DNA of 64,000 nucleotides from Branchiostoma floridae (lineage: Eukaryota; Chordata; Leptocardii; Amphioxiformes; Branchiostomatidae), in the NCBI RefSeq assembly GCF_000003815.2, contig NC_049984.1, positions 15,460,765 to 15,524,764 on the forward strand. The letters run 5' to 3'. The position numbers and the translations under genes were made by a program. Below, one piece after another: positions 54,301 through 58,432 of this stretch. Numbering within the stretch: the first letter of the stretch is position 1; the number at the start of each line of letters is the position of its first letter. Under the pieces are notes generated by a model. That model had not been told where the DNA came from. It did not search any database and saw only the letters and a program-made list of their open reading frames with translations.

Positions 54301-55729
54301 NNNNNNNNNNNNNNNNNNNNNNNNNNNNNNNNNNNNNNNNNNNNNNNNNNNNNNNNNNNNNNNNNNNNNNNNNNNNNNNNNNNNNNNNNNNNNNNNNNNN
54401 NNNNNNNNNNNNNNNNNNNNNNNNNNNNNNNNNNNNNNNNNNNNNNNNNNNNNNNNNNNNNNNNNNNNNNNNNNNNNNNNNNNNNNNNNNNNNNNNNNNN
54501 NNNNNNNNNNNNNNNNNNNNNNNNNNNNNNNNNNNNNNNNNNNNNNNNNNNNNNNNNNNNNNNNNNNNNNNNNNNNNNNNNNNNNNNNNNNNNNNNNNNN
54601 NNNNNNNNNNNNNNNNNNNNNNNNNNNNNNNNNNNNNNNNNNNNNNNNNNNNNNNNNNNNNNNNNNNNNNNNNNNNNNNNNNNNNNNNNNNNNNNNNNNN
54701 NNNNNNNNNNNNNNNNNNNNNNNNNNNNNNNNNNNNNNNNNNNNNNNNNNNNNNNNNNNNNNNNNNNNNNNNNNNNNNNNNNNNNNNNNNNNNNNNNNNN
54801 NNNNNNNNNNNNNNNNNNNNNNNNNNNNNNNNNNNNNNNNNNNNNNNNNNNNNNNNNNNNNNNNNNNNNNNNNNNNNNNNNNNNNNNNNNNNNNNNNNNN
54901 NNNNNNNNNNNNNNNNNNNNNNNNNNNNNNNNNNNNNNNNNNNNNNNNNNNNNNNNNNNNNNNNNNNNNNNNNNNNNNNNNNNNNNNNNNNNNNNNATGG
55001 AAGCGGATCTCGCCCTGGATCCCCGTCCGGGAATCTAGGCCAGGCAGTCCGGGTGGAAGCTGTGAAAGTGGATCCCGCCCAGGATCTAGGCCAGGCAGTC
55101 CAGGTGGAAGCCATGGAAGCGGATCTCGCCCTGGATCCCGTCCGGGATCTAGGCCAGGCAGTCCGGGTGGAAGCTGTGAAAGTGGATCCCGCCCGGGATC
55201 TAGGCCAGGCAGTCCAGGTGGAAGCCATGGAAGCGGATCTCGCCCTGGATCCCGTCCGGGATCTAGGCCAGGCAGTCCGGGTGGAAGCCATGGAAGTGGA
55301 TCCCGCCCGGGATCTAGACCAGGCTCTAGGCCAGGCAGTCCAGGTGGAAGCTGTGGAGGCGGATCTCGCCCAGGATCCCGTCCGGGATCTAGGCCAGGCA
55401 GTCCGGGTGGAAGCCACGGAAGTGGATCCCGCCCGGGATCTAGGCCAGGATCACGGCCAGGCAGTCCAGGTGGAAGCCATGGAAGCGGATCCCGTCCAGG
55501 TTCACGGCCAGGCTCCCGTCCAGGCAGTCCAGGTGGAAGCAGTGGACGTGGATCCCGTCCAGGGTCTCGTCCTGGGAGTCCCAGCGGAAGTGAGAGCGGA
55601 CGGTCCAGGTCTAGTTCCAGGTCTAGGTCTAGGTCTAGGTCTAGGTCCAGGTCCAGGTCCCGAAGCCCCGGGGGAAGGCGTCCAAGGGCTCCTCGAATGA
55701 ATCAAGAAAACGTCAACAGCACACTGTAA
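2727..55729 (+). CDS. Giant CUB-EGF-(VWD-C8-TIL-TILa)x18-CUB-SEA-like-TM protein, FCGBP/zonadhesin-like (spliced)
   Basis: This is an intron-rich gene whose exons, followed by phase, give one continuous reading frame up to the TAA at 55727. The domains in order are: possible signal peptide, CUB, five EGF, 18 VWD-C8-TIL-TILa modules of about 388 residues each, CUB, Thr/Pro stalk, SEA-like fold, one transmembrane helix, and a repetitive SRPG/RS cytoplasmic tail. Domain-boundary introns are phase 1; inside each module the phases run 0, 2, 1, 0, 1. VWD-C8-TIL assemblies build FCGBP, zonadhesin, tectorin and gel mucins, so I infer a large cell-surface or mucus-associated glycoprotein. The membrane anchor and the CUB/EGF flanks are unlike vertebrate FCGBP. 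Uncertain points are the first exon, the true number of modules 4-16 (near-identical repeats), the N gap in the last exon, and whether the part after 46.3 kb is a separate gene. Specific symbol not recognised. Confidence 0.8.
3729..6716 (+). CDS. Five EGF-like domains, one exon each
   Basis: Exons are 3729-3848, 4291-4410, 4876-4989, 5931-6044 and 6597-6716. All are phase 1-1 and 114 or 120 bp long. Each encodes a six-cysteine EGF repeat of the form C-x-SxPC-xNGG-xC...C-x-C-x-GWxGxxC. The second and third start with DVDEC and DINEC, the calcium-binding consensus; the fourth starts ETNEC. The fifth (TPCESNPC) lacks the acidic lead and is probably not calcium-binding. The symmetrical phases mean any EGF exon can be duplicated or skipped without a frameshift. 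These domains form a rod between CUB 1 and the VWD array. Confidence 0.9.
5017..5420. repeat. Intronic minisatellite, about 83-bp unit, five copies plus a distal copy
   Basis: The motif CGTCTACAG recurs at 5017, 5101, 5183, 5266 and 5349, followed each time by a similar tract with CTATCAAGTTCTCTACAAAG and a CATTAATA motif. A further diverged copy starts near 5637. It lies in the intron between EGF 3 and EGF 4 and has no coding signal. Confidence 0.85.
6717..8450 (+). other. Intron between EGF 5 and VWD module 1
   Basis: This 1.7-kb intron has donor GTAAGC and acceptor GTGTGTGCAG. Its only structured content is a foldback sequence at 7198-7295. No additional exon with a recognisable domain was found. 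Confidence 0.7.
7198..7295. repeat. Foldback (inverted repeat) in intron
   Basis: The arm 7198-7242 (containing TTGGTTTCAAATGGCAATAT) is an imperfect reverse complement of 7254-7295 (containing ATATTGCAGTTTGAAACC), with a loop of about 11 nt. Weaker complementarity extends outward, with AGGTCAC near 7149 and again near 7338. It looks like a small non-autonomous DNA element; no transposase is present. Confidence 0.7.
8451..11356 (+). CDS. VWD-C8-TIL-TILa module 1 (diverged)
   Basis: Exons are 8451-8704 and 9087-9370 (VWD), 9703-9980 (C8), 10529-10728 (TIL) and 11200-11356 (TILa). The VWD starts [14 protein letters not shown] and contains [14 protein letters not shown], the calcium-site region. 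The usual VWD CxxC is reduced to GLC because the first cysteine is missing, as in every module here. The C8 exon contains [14 protein letters not shown]. The TIL exon ends [13 protein letters not shown]. The introns are longer and unlike the 1,942-bp array, so this is an old copy. GDPH is the bond cleaved autocatalytically in MUC2 and FCGBP. Confidence 0.9.
11855..14228 (+). CDS. VWD-C8-TIL-TILa module 2 (diverged)
   Basis: Exons are 11855-12114, 12242-12519, 12852-13123, 13337-13536 and 14072-14228. The VWD lead is [20 protein letters not shown]. The second VWD exon has [14 protein letters not shown]. The C8 exon starts [12 protein letters not shown]. The TIL exon differs from the array at [10 protein letters not shown] and LIDGIYYA. 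The TILa exon has a weak donor (G|GTTCGC at 14228). A poly-G tract lies near 12570 and another near 13694, both in introns. Confidence 0.88.
14452..16269 (+). CDS. VWD-C8-TIL-TILa module 3 (border of the tandem array)
   Basis: Exons are 14452-14711, 14830-15107, 15307-15584, 15708-15907 and 16113-16269. The VWD and C8 parts are diverged ([10 protein letters not shown] lead; [18 protein letters not shown]). From the intron after the TIL exon (about 15908) onward the sequence becomes nearly identical to the later units, so the left edge of the homogenised array lies within this module. The TILa exon encodes [20 protein letters not shown]. Confidence 0.88.
16396..18226 (+). CDS. VWD-C8-TIL-TILa module 4 (array unit)
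   Basis: Exons are 16396-16652, 16773-17050, 17272-17543, 17667-17866 and 18070-18226. It is the most distinct of the near-identical units: the second VWD exon has QMSGPN and [17 protein letters not shown], and C8 begins [12 protein letters not shown]. The VWD/C8 intron is 15 bp longer than in later units. Confidence 0.9.
18353..20168 (+). CDS. VWD-C8-TIL-TILa module 5 (array unit)
   Basis: Exons are 18353-18609, 18730-19007, 19214-19485, 19609-19808 and 20012-20168. Private changes are FDGMNMNF (Met for Lys) after the GDPH motif, and retention of QMSGPN as in module 4. From here on the calcium-site region reads [17 protein letters not shown]. Confidence 0.9.
20295..22110 (+). CDS. VWD-C8-TIL-TILa module 6 (array unit)
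   Basis: Exons are 20295-20551, 20672-20949, 21156-21427, 21551-21750 and 21954-22110. The TILa exon starts TTGAGC (Leu-Ser) instead of TTGGGC (Leu-Gly). This is not a stop in the used frame. The same change occurs in module 11. The Ser codon before the terminal Trp of the second VWD exon carries a silent AGC to AGT shared with modules 9 and 13. Confidence 0.9.
22237..24052 (+). CDS. VWD-C8-TIL-TILa module 7 (array unit)
   Basis: Exons are 22237-22493, 22614-22891, 23098-23369, 23493-23692 and 23896-24052. C8 begins [10 protein letters not shown], Asn replacing the Asp of all sister units. The VWD/C8 intron carries the CGAAAGCTGG variant also seen in modules 12 and 13. Confidence 0.9.
24179..25994 (+). 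CDS. VWD-C8-TIL-TILa module 8 (array unit)
   Basis: Exons are 24179-24435, 24556-24833, 25040-25311, 25435-25634 and 25838-25994. The coding sequence matches the array consensus. A silent CTC to CTT in the VWD (VVLST) is shared with module 10. One change in the polypyrimidine tract (TTTCATCCTT) is private. Confidence 0.9.
26121..27936 (+). CDS. VWD-C8-TIL-TILa module 9 (array unit)
   Basis: Exons are 26121-26377, 26498-26775, 26982-27253, 27377-27576 and 27780-27936. It matches the protein consensus. A silent TGC to TGT in C8 (EACVFDV, near 27129) is shared with module 11, and AGT before the terminal Trp of the VWD with modules 6 and 13. Confidence 0.9.
28063..29878 (+). CDS. VWD-C8-TIL-TILa module 10 (array unit, extra Cys in TIL)
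   Basis: Exons are 28063-28319, 28440-28717, 28924-29195, 29319-29518 and 29722-29878. The TIL exon has two amino-acid changes: Tyr to Cys ([10 protein letters not shown] to G at 29346) and Glu to Gly (VPQGQCGC). TILa has a silent GTG to GTA. The same three changes recur together in module 15. The added cysteine would be unpaired within the usual ten-cysteine TIL fold. Confidence 0.9.
30005..31820 (+). CDS. VWD-C8-TIL-TILa module 11 (array unit)
   Basis: Exons are 30005-30261, 30382-30659, 30866-31137, 31261-31460 and 31664-31820. The TILa exon begins Leu-Ser as in module 6. The TIL/TILa intron has ATTGTCAGAG, shared with modules 6 and 12. Small private changes occur in the VWD intron (CACATAGCATT, TTGGAAAGG). 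Confidence 0.9.
31947..33762 (+). CDS. VWD-C8-TIL-TILa module 12 (array unit)
   Basis: Exons are 31947-32203, 32324-32601, 32808-33079, 33203-33402 and 33606-33762. No private amino-acid change was noticed. The C8/TIL intron carries ATTCTTTTTCC, shared only with module 13. Confidence 0.9.
33889..35705 (+). CDS. VWD-C8-TIL-TILa module 13 (array unit, 1-bp longer intron)
   Basis: Exons are 33889-34145, 34266-34543, 34750-35021, 35145-35344 and 35549-35705. The TIL/TILa intron has an extra base (TCGCACTGTTAG), which makes this unit 1,943 bp. The exons match the consensus. Confidence 0.9.
35832..37647 (+). CDS. VWD-C8-TIL-TILa module 14 (array unit)
   Basis: Exons are 35832-36088, 36209-36486, 36693-36964, 37088-37287 and 37491-37647. 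The first VWD exon ends [10 protein letters not shown] (His-Thr replaced by Tyr-Ala). The VWD intron differs (CTATTTAAGACTG), and the second VWD exon carries CCTGGCGCAA as in module 2, suggesting a patch of conversion from a diverged module. Confidence 0.9.
37774..39589 (+). CDS. VWD-C8-TIL-TILa module 15 (array unit, extra Cys in TIL)
   Basis: Exons are 37774-38030, 38151-38428, 38635-38906, 39030-39229 and 39433-39589. The TIL exon has the same Tyr to Cys (39057) and Glu to Gly changes as module 10, exactly five units upstream, and TILa the same silent GTA. The second VWD exon ends AIDANDWGN as in module 4, instead of AIDANEWGN. Confidence 0.9.
39716..41540 (+). CDS. VWD-C8-TIL-TILa module 16 (right border of the array)
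   Basis: Exons are 39716-39972, 40093-40370, 40577-40848, 40973-41172 and 41384-41540. VWD and C8 are near-identical to the array, except [10 protein letters not shown] at the end of C8. From the C8/TIL intron (about 40860) onward the sequence diverges and resembles the same interval of module 3. TIL begins [12 protein letters not shown] and its donor is GTCAGT. Confidence 0.9.
41667..43402 (+). CDS. VWD-C8-TIL-TILa module 17 (diverged)
   Basis: Exons are 41667-41923, 42044-42321, 42526-42797, 42922-43121 and 43246-43402. The VWD lead [19 protein letters not shown] is array-like, but the body reads [10 protein letters not shown] and [15 protein letters not shown]8 starts [17 protein letters not shown]. 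TILa is clearly different: [20 protein letters not shown] and CLPDRNCTG. Confidence 0.9.
43516..50124 (+). CDS. VWD-C8-TIL-TILa module 18, split by a 4.4-kb intron
   Basis: Exons are 43516-43778, 43907-44187, 44619-44890, then after a long intron 49318-49511 (TIL) and 49968-50124 (TILa). The VWD keeps GDPH and [15 protein letters not shown]8 is the most divergent ([14 protein letters not shown]). TIL starts [12 protein letters not shown] and ends [12 protein letters not shown]. TILa has [15 protein letters not shown]. The C8 donor (TGTC|GTAAGT) and the TIL acceptor (TTTTCTGCAG) are both phase 1, so they join in frame. An alternative signal-peptide exon in this intron could also feed the TIL exon. 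Confidence 0.85.
44285..44540. repeat. AGC/AGT trinucleotide microsatellite
   Basis: Interrupted AGT, AGC and GAAGT-type triplets run through the intron between the second VWD exon and C8 of module 18. The minus-strand frame reads as poly-Leu and poly-Thr and is a composition artefact. Confidence 0.95.
46373..46448 (+). CDS. Candidate alternative first exon encoding a signal peptide
   Basis: ATG 46373 sits in a strong context (GGAATGG: G at -3, G at +4). It encodes 25 residues with a charged start (MAPRLER), a hydrophobic core ([10 protein letters not shown]) and small residues before the end (SPCAA). It stops at a canonical donor, GCGG|GTGAGT, leaving phase 1. Joining to the TIL acceptor at 49317 is in frame and gives ...[13 protein letters not shown]. 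The product would be signal peptide, TIL, TILa, CUB, stalk, SEA-like, TM, tail. It could be an internal promoter of the giant gene or the true start of a separate gene. No TATA box was seen upstream. Confidence 0.6.
47623..47729. repeat. Foldback element (MITE-like)
   Basis: Arms 47623-47665 and 47686-47729 are imperfect reverse complements: ATTCTCCAAGCAGAGGTT at the left end and AACCTCTGCTTGGAGAAT at the right, with a loop of about 20 bp. The perfect outer ends are typical of a small non-autonomous inverted-repeat element. It encodes no protein. Confidence 0.8.
49032..49187. repeat. Foldback element with GC-rich arms
   Basis: CCAAACCGGGGCCCGACCGG at 49032 pairs imperfectly with CCGGCCGGGCCACGGTTTGG ending at 49187, around a spacer of about 80 bp. 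A related GGGCCCCGGTTTGAT end occurs near 49784 in a neighbouring intron, suggesting a repeat family. Confidence 0.7.
49675..49807 (+). repeat. Dispersed repeat, copy 1 (second copy at 53318-53440)
   Basis: It starts CGGTCACAATTGCGCCGG, continues with GGTGCCCGTCGAGGGT, and ends GGTTTGATTTTAGTTCTG. The intron at 53.3 kb contains the same landmarks in the same order and orientation with substitutions and length differences. It is non-coding and of unidentified family. Confidence 0.8.
50583..50933 (+). CDS. CUB domain 2 (single exon)
   Basis: One phase 1-1 exon of 351 bp encodes [20 protein letters not shown], then [11 protein letters not shown], hydrophobic strands, [18 protein letters not shown] and a closing [11 protein letters not shown]. 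Three of the four usual CUB cysteines are visible. The fourth (normally FCG) reads FLTG, so the second disulphide is probably missing. The domain lies between the last TILa and the stalk, outside the membrane. Confidence 0.85.
50986..51030. repeat. Near-perfect short hairpin in intron
   Basis: TATAGCCAAGGAGGTTGAAA at 50986-51005 pairs with TTTCAACCTCCTTGCTATA at 51012-51030, leaving a single bulged C and a loop of about 6 nt. It lies about 50 bp downstream of the CUB 2 exon, on the transcribed strand. Confidence 0.85.
51283..51548 (+). CDS. Thr/Pro-rich stalk exon and first strand of the SEA-like domain
   Basis: The exon is bounded by TTCAAG| and TTG|GTAAGT. It encodes about 60 residues of Thr/Ser/Pro-rich sequence ([17 protein letters not shown], then [18 protein letters not shown]), which suggests an O-glycosylated spacer. 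It then gives [14 protein letters not shown], the probable first beta strand of the domain that follows. Confidence 0.85.
51709..53236 (+). CDS. SEA-like domain and transmembrane segment (3 exons)
   Basis: Exons are 51709-51815, 52333-52474 and 53034-53236. With the end of the previous exon, the predicted order is strand (GVVVTLEEA), helix ([16 protein letters not shown]), strand ([10 protein letters not shown]), strand (VDVQLYVET), helix ([17 protein letters not shown]), strand (GIQVEQV). This is the beta-alpha-beta-beta-alpha-beta order of SEA/ferredoxin-like folds. There is no GSVVV-type cleavage site between strands 2 and 3. After an acidic linker comes a 24-residue hydrophobic helix ([19 protein letters not shown]...), then KVETGKYA, consistent with a type I membrane protein. 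The donor (GC|GTATGT at 53236) leaves phase 2. Confidence 0.75.
51890..52300. repeat. Two-copy intronic tandem duplication, about 205 bp
   Basis: Landmarks TAACGAAATGTTAA, ATAACGATTGTAGA, ACATACCTTCTTACAGAACA, GTCAGCGGTAGATACTTTAA and CATCCTTTCAC appear in order twice, around 51894 and 52097. It lies in an intron of the SEA-like domain and is non-coding. Confidence 0.85.
53282..53471 (+). repeat. Dispersed repeat, copy 2, flanked by 29-bp direct repeats
   Basis: CATGCCACTGCTTTGTTAGC and the bases following it occur at 53282-53310 and again at 53443-53471. They bracket a sequence (53318-53440) related to the repeat at 49675-49807. The direct repeats could be a long target duplication or part of the inserted unit. 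Confidence 0.75.
53738..55729 (+). CDS. Last exon: cytoplasmic tail with SRPG repeats, RS run and NSTL end
   Basis: The acceptor CACCCAG is at 53731-53737. The tail starts [19 protein letters not shown], then [10 protein letters not shown], which contains an NPxY motif (NPAY) of the type bound by PTB domains and clathrin adaptors. A Pro/Asp-rich block ([18 protein letters not shown]) follows, then [12 protein letters not shown] repeats interrupted by N's at 54225-54996. After the gap the same repeats continue in a different frame, which is the frame used to the end. The last part is an Arg-Ser run ([10 protein letters not shown]), [11 protein letters not shown] and a C-terminal NSTL, which fits a class I PDZ ligand (Ser at -2, Leu at 0). 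The stop TAA is at 55727-55729. The tail length is unknown because of the gap. Confidence 0.8.
54225..54996. other. Assembly gap (772 N) inside the SRPG-coding repeats
   Basis: The gap sits inside a GC-rich coding minisatellite. Coding before it is in the frame of 53754, and after it in the frame of 55729. The shift equals 772 mod 3, so the N count is not the true length. Confidence 1.
54997..55560 (+). repeat. Coding minisatellite of SRPG units, about 51-63 bp per unit
   Basis: The unit is built from GGATCCCGTCCGGGATCTAG-type blocks, each encoding SRPG two or three times, and closes with [20 protein letters not shown] or [10 protein letters not shown]. The block number per unit varies. The same repeat precedes the N gap (from about 54119). 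The units make long open frames in other phases and on the minus strand that are not genes. Confidence 0.95.
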
Positions 55730-55760
55730 ACGTCGATACTACTAACTCGTCATATCTTTA

Positions 55761-55766
55761 AATAAA
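55761..55766 (+). promoter_or_regulatory. Poly(A) signal AATAAA of the giant gene
   Basis: AATAAA starts 31 nt after the stop codon, in an A/T-rich context with an overlapping AAATAAAATAA. The 3' untranslated region would be very short for such a large transcript. Other AATAAA sites lie further downstream (for example near 56204), so an extended form is possible. Confidence 0.65.
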
Positions 55767-58432
55767 ATAAGGTTTCATTAAAACAGGTTGACCATTGTCA
55801 CTAAGATTGACATGAGATGTATAGATTTTGAGCAAAAGCCGTATTCATTCCACGAAGTTTACTTGCATGTAGCTATAGCTAGTTGTTAAGCATAAGACGA
55901 AGCAATCATTAAATGAATAAGTCAACGTGGCAACTACACCTTTATGTAAAGCCATTATGTAATGTTACTAATGTTTTTGACTTTTTTCCACTTCGAGAGT
56001 GAATACTTCTTGATTAGCTGTTGGCCAGTAATCTTGCACGTCATTAGATATTAACTTGTAGCTGTTGACCTTATTTAGTGACTTAAGTCTAACAACGTTG
56101 GGTACGTAGATGGTACAATAGCAGGGGAAAAGTTAAATTGTTGTCAAACCACGCATTGCTAAGGTCATGCATATACACATACATAGGTTGTTGTTTTTTT
56201 TTCAATAAAATTTTATGGGGTTTTGTGAACACTGCGACAAGGGATTTTGTAATGGGACAAATTTTGATACAAAACAAATAATTGACAACCGTCCAATCCT
56301 TTATTGCAAGCCAGGGTACAATCTCAAAGCTTGTTTCAGAAAGTGATGTTCTTTTTTACACATTCTATGCAAAATTCATTGTATGTTCCATGCCTGGTGT
56401 ATAAGTATACAAAAATGAAATATAATGTACCAATGTAACTAAGGTAGGATCAAATGGATACTTACGTGTTTTTACACAAAGGAAAATATTTTTGAATGGT
56501 TAACAGATTTATATATTTATTGAAAAGCTCAGGTTATTTTGCCACGTCTTATTTGAACCCCACGCAGTTGAACTGTTACTGTAGTAGTTTTGCTATGCTA
56601 TCAATAAAGAGTTGAATCATTTCCGTCTGTAAAGTGTGATATTTGTGTGTTGGAAGCAATTTATCTGTAAGAAAGCCTTAATAATATAAAGCAGCAGTCA
56701 TAGGTTACAACTATTACTATTGAGCGTGTAGTCCAATGGTTTCAGCGTGTAGATTATTATTATGTTATGTGTAGTCCAGTGGTTAGCAGCCCAACTCTGG
56801 ATGCAGAACCCATTAGTTTGATATAGGGAAGTGTCGCAGTCCTTAGGACAGGATATTACATGTAAGTCATGGTCCATTGTTCAATGCACTTGTCAAAAAG
56901 AGTTACGCACTTTTCCCTGTACAATGAACCTTCAAGTGTACATAGCGTCTGTCTTCTCTGTCAGGACTAGCGGATGAATAGCTCTTCTGTGTGTTAAACT
57001 GGTTCGATAATACTTTCTTTCACTTATATATTTCTCGAAATTCAAACACAAGAAAAGTTAACATTATGTCCAGATTGTCTCTACCTTGCAGTTAATTGCA
57101 TATTTCTAATGGGCATATAAGATGTTCAGCACCAATCGCAAGTCAAGTGGGGAGAGTAAAGAACCTCTATGATTAGGAACCTTTCAACAATAAAGATACA
57201 AATTCCAAAATGTTATTTCATTCATTTTAGATCCATCCATCCAATGACCACACTTCAAAGAAATATATTACAAAATATCAAAACTGATCATTCATCCACA
57301 CAATCATTTTGTGCCTGGCTCATAAATTGTACAATGTCTGTAGGATTCCAACGAAAAATTTCTGTCAATTCACAACAGTAATTTGCTGAGCTGCATTCAA
57401 CCTAACCATAGCTTTTTATTGTTGGAAAAACTTGGAGACCAGGGACAGTTGACAATGGAAAAAAGCTGCCAAGAAAAGTTCTGGGACAGATTCAGAATAT
57501 AACCTGTCACGAATCTTTAGTTTTCTACTTTTGAAGATAAAATATCAAGTAACAGATTCAAGCAAGATATACTGTTAGTACGGAAATTTTCACTGATTAT
57601 GACTAGTTTACGTTTTTCAATGCAAACAACACCACCGCAAGAATTATTGTAAGTCGTAAGTCTGCCTAACCCATTGTGTCAATTAGGAAATTAACAGCAA
57701 ACACTCTACCGTGGGATTAAATCCCTGCAAACTTAAATGCAGTTACACTAATCCGAGGATGTGTACAACTATTTATCTAAACTGTAGACTTATATTTTTT
57801 GTAATTACCTCATCAGACATTTCAGTGATTCAACAACGAAATAAGACAAAGAATCAGTTCATCTTGCTTAGAAATCAACCCTTCAAACTTGTATTCTGGC
57901 ACTTCACTGTCACCTTAAATTCAATATGTACAAATCGATGAAAGTTCTGAGGAAGAAGTATTTTCTTGCATTTCAAGACAATGTAAGGGATTAATCTAAT
58001 TCAATATAGAACAGCTACATATAGCTATAGCTACAATATCTCACACTAAAATACAAAAACCTTTATAAATGTAGTAGGTGATTTTTCAACTGTCAGTCTA
58101 AGTCAGGAGTTTATTTACAAGCAGTAAGCAAATATTCTTTGAGCTTATCAGTTGAAATTTTAACACCAGGGCCGCCACTGAGTCATAATTCATGAATATC
58201 AACATTACAAAAGAGAGGGTTATCAGTACAAGTTTTGCCATTCCTTATACAAAAAAATGGCTAATTTACAACAAGGAAGTAGATCTGACACAGCAAAAAT
58301 CTTGCAACCATCATGGCTGCCATTACCATGGCAACAAGCAAAACGAATGAATGGAAGAAAGTCTTGACGAAATGCAACAAGTAACATCGGCAGACAGACG
58401 GGAACATGTTCAGTCCGTCGTTAGGTCGGAGG
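55767..58432. other. Region between the two convergent genes, no gene seen
   Basis: This 2.7-kb A/T-rich stretch has only short open frames without domain resemblance. Its right part is expected to hold the 3' untranslated region of the minus-strand BANP-like gene. A candidate minus-strand AATAAA (TTTATT on the plus strand) is at 58110-58115; others lie near 57415, 56516 and 56300. I see no structured RNA or repeat of note. Confidence 0.55.
58110..58115 (-). promoter_or_regulatory. Candidate poly(A) signal of the BANP-like gene
   Basis: AATAAA on the minus strand, about 320 nt beyond the stop codon at 58433. It is the first such hexamer noticed downstream, but alternatives exist further on. 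Confidence 0.35.

Noticed and set aside
53828-55417. 529-codon minus-strand frame and additional long plus-strand frames over the SRPG repeats
   Set aside because: A GC-rich coding minisatellite stays open in several frames, and N's add no stops. Only the SRPG frame links to the TM exon and to a sensible stop and poly(A) signal.
55580-55680. RS-rich segment as evidence for an SR splicing factor
   Set aside because: The exon continues directly from a transmembrane segment and has no RNA-recognition motif. The RS run is the end of a membrane-protein tail.
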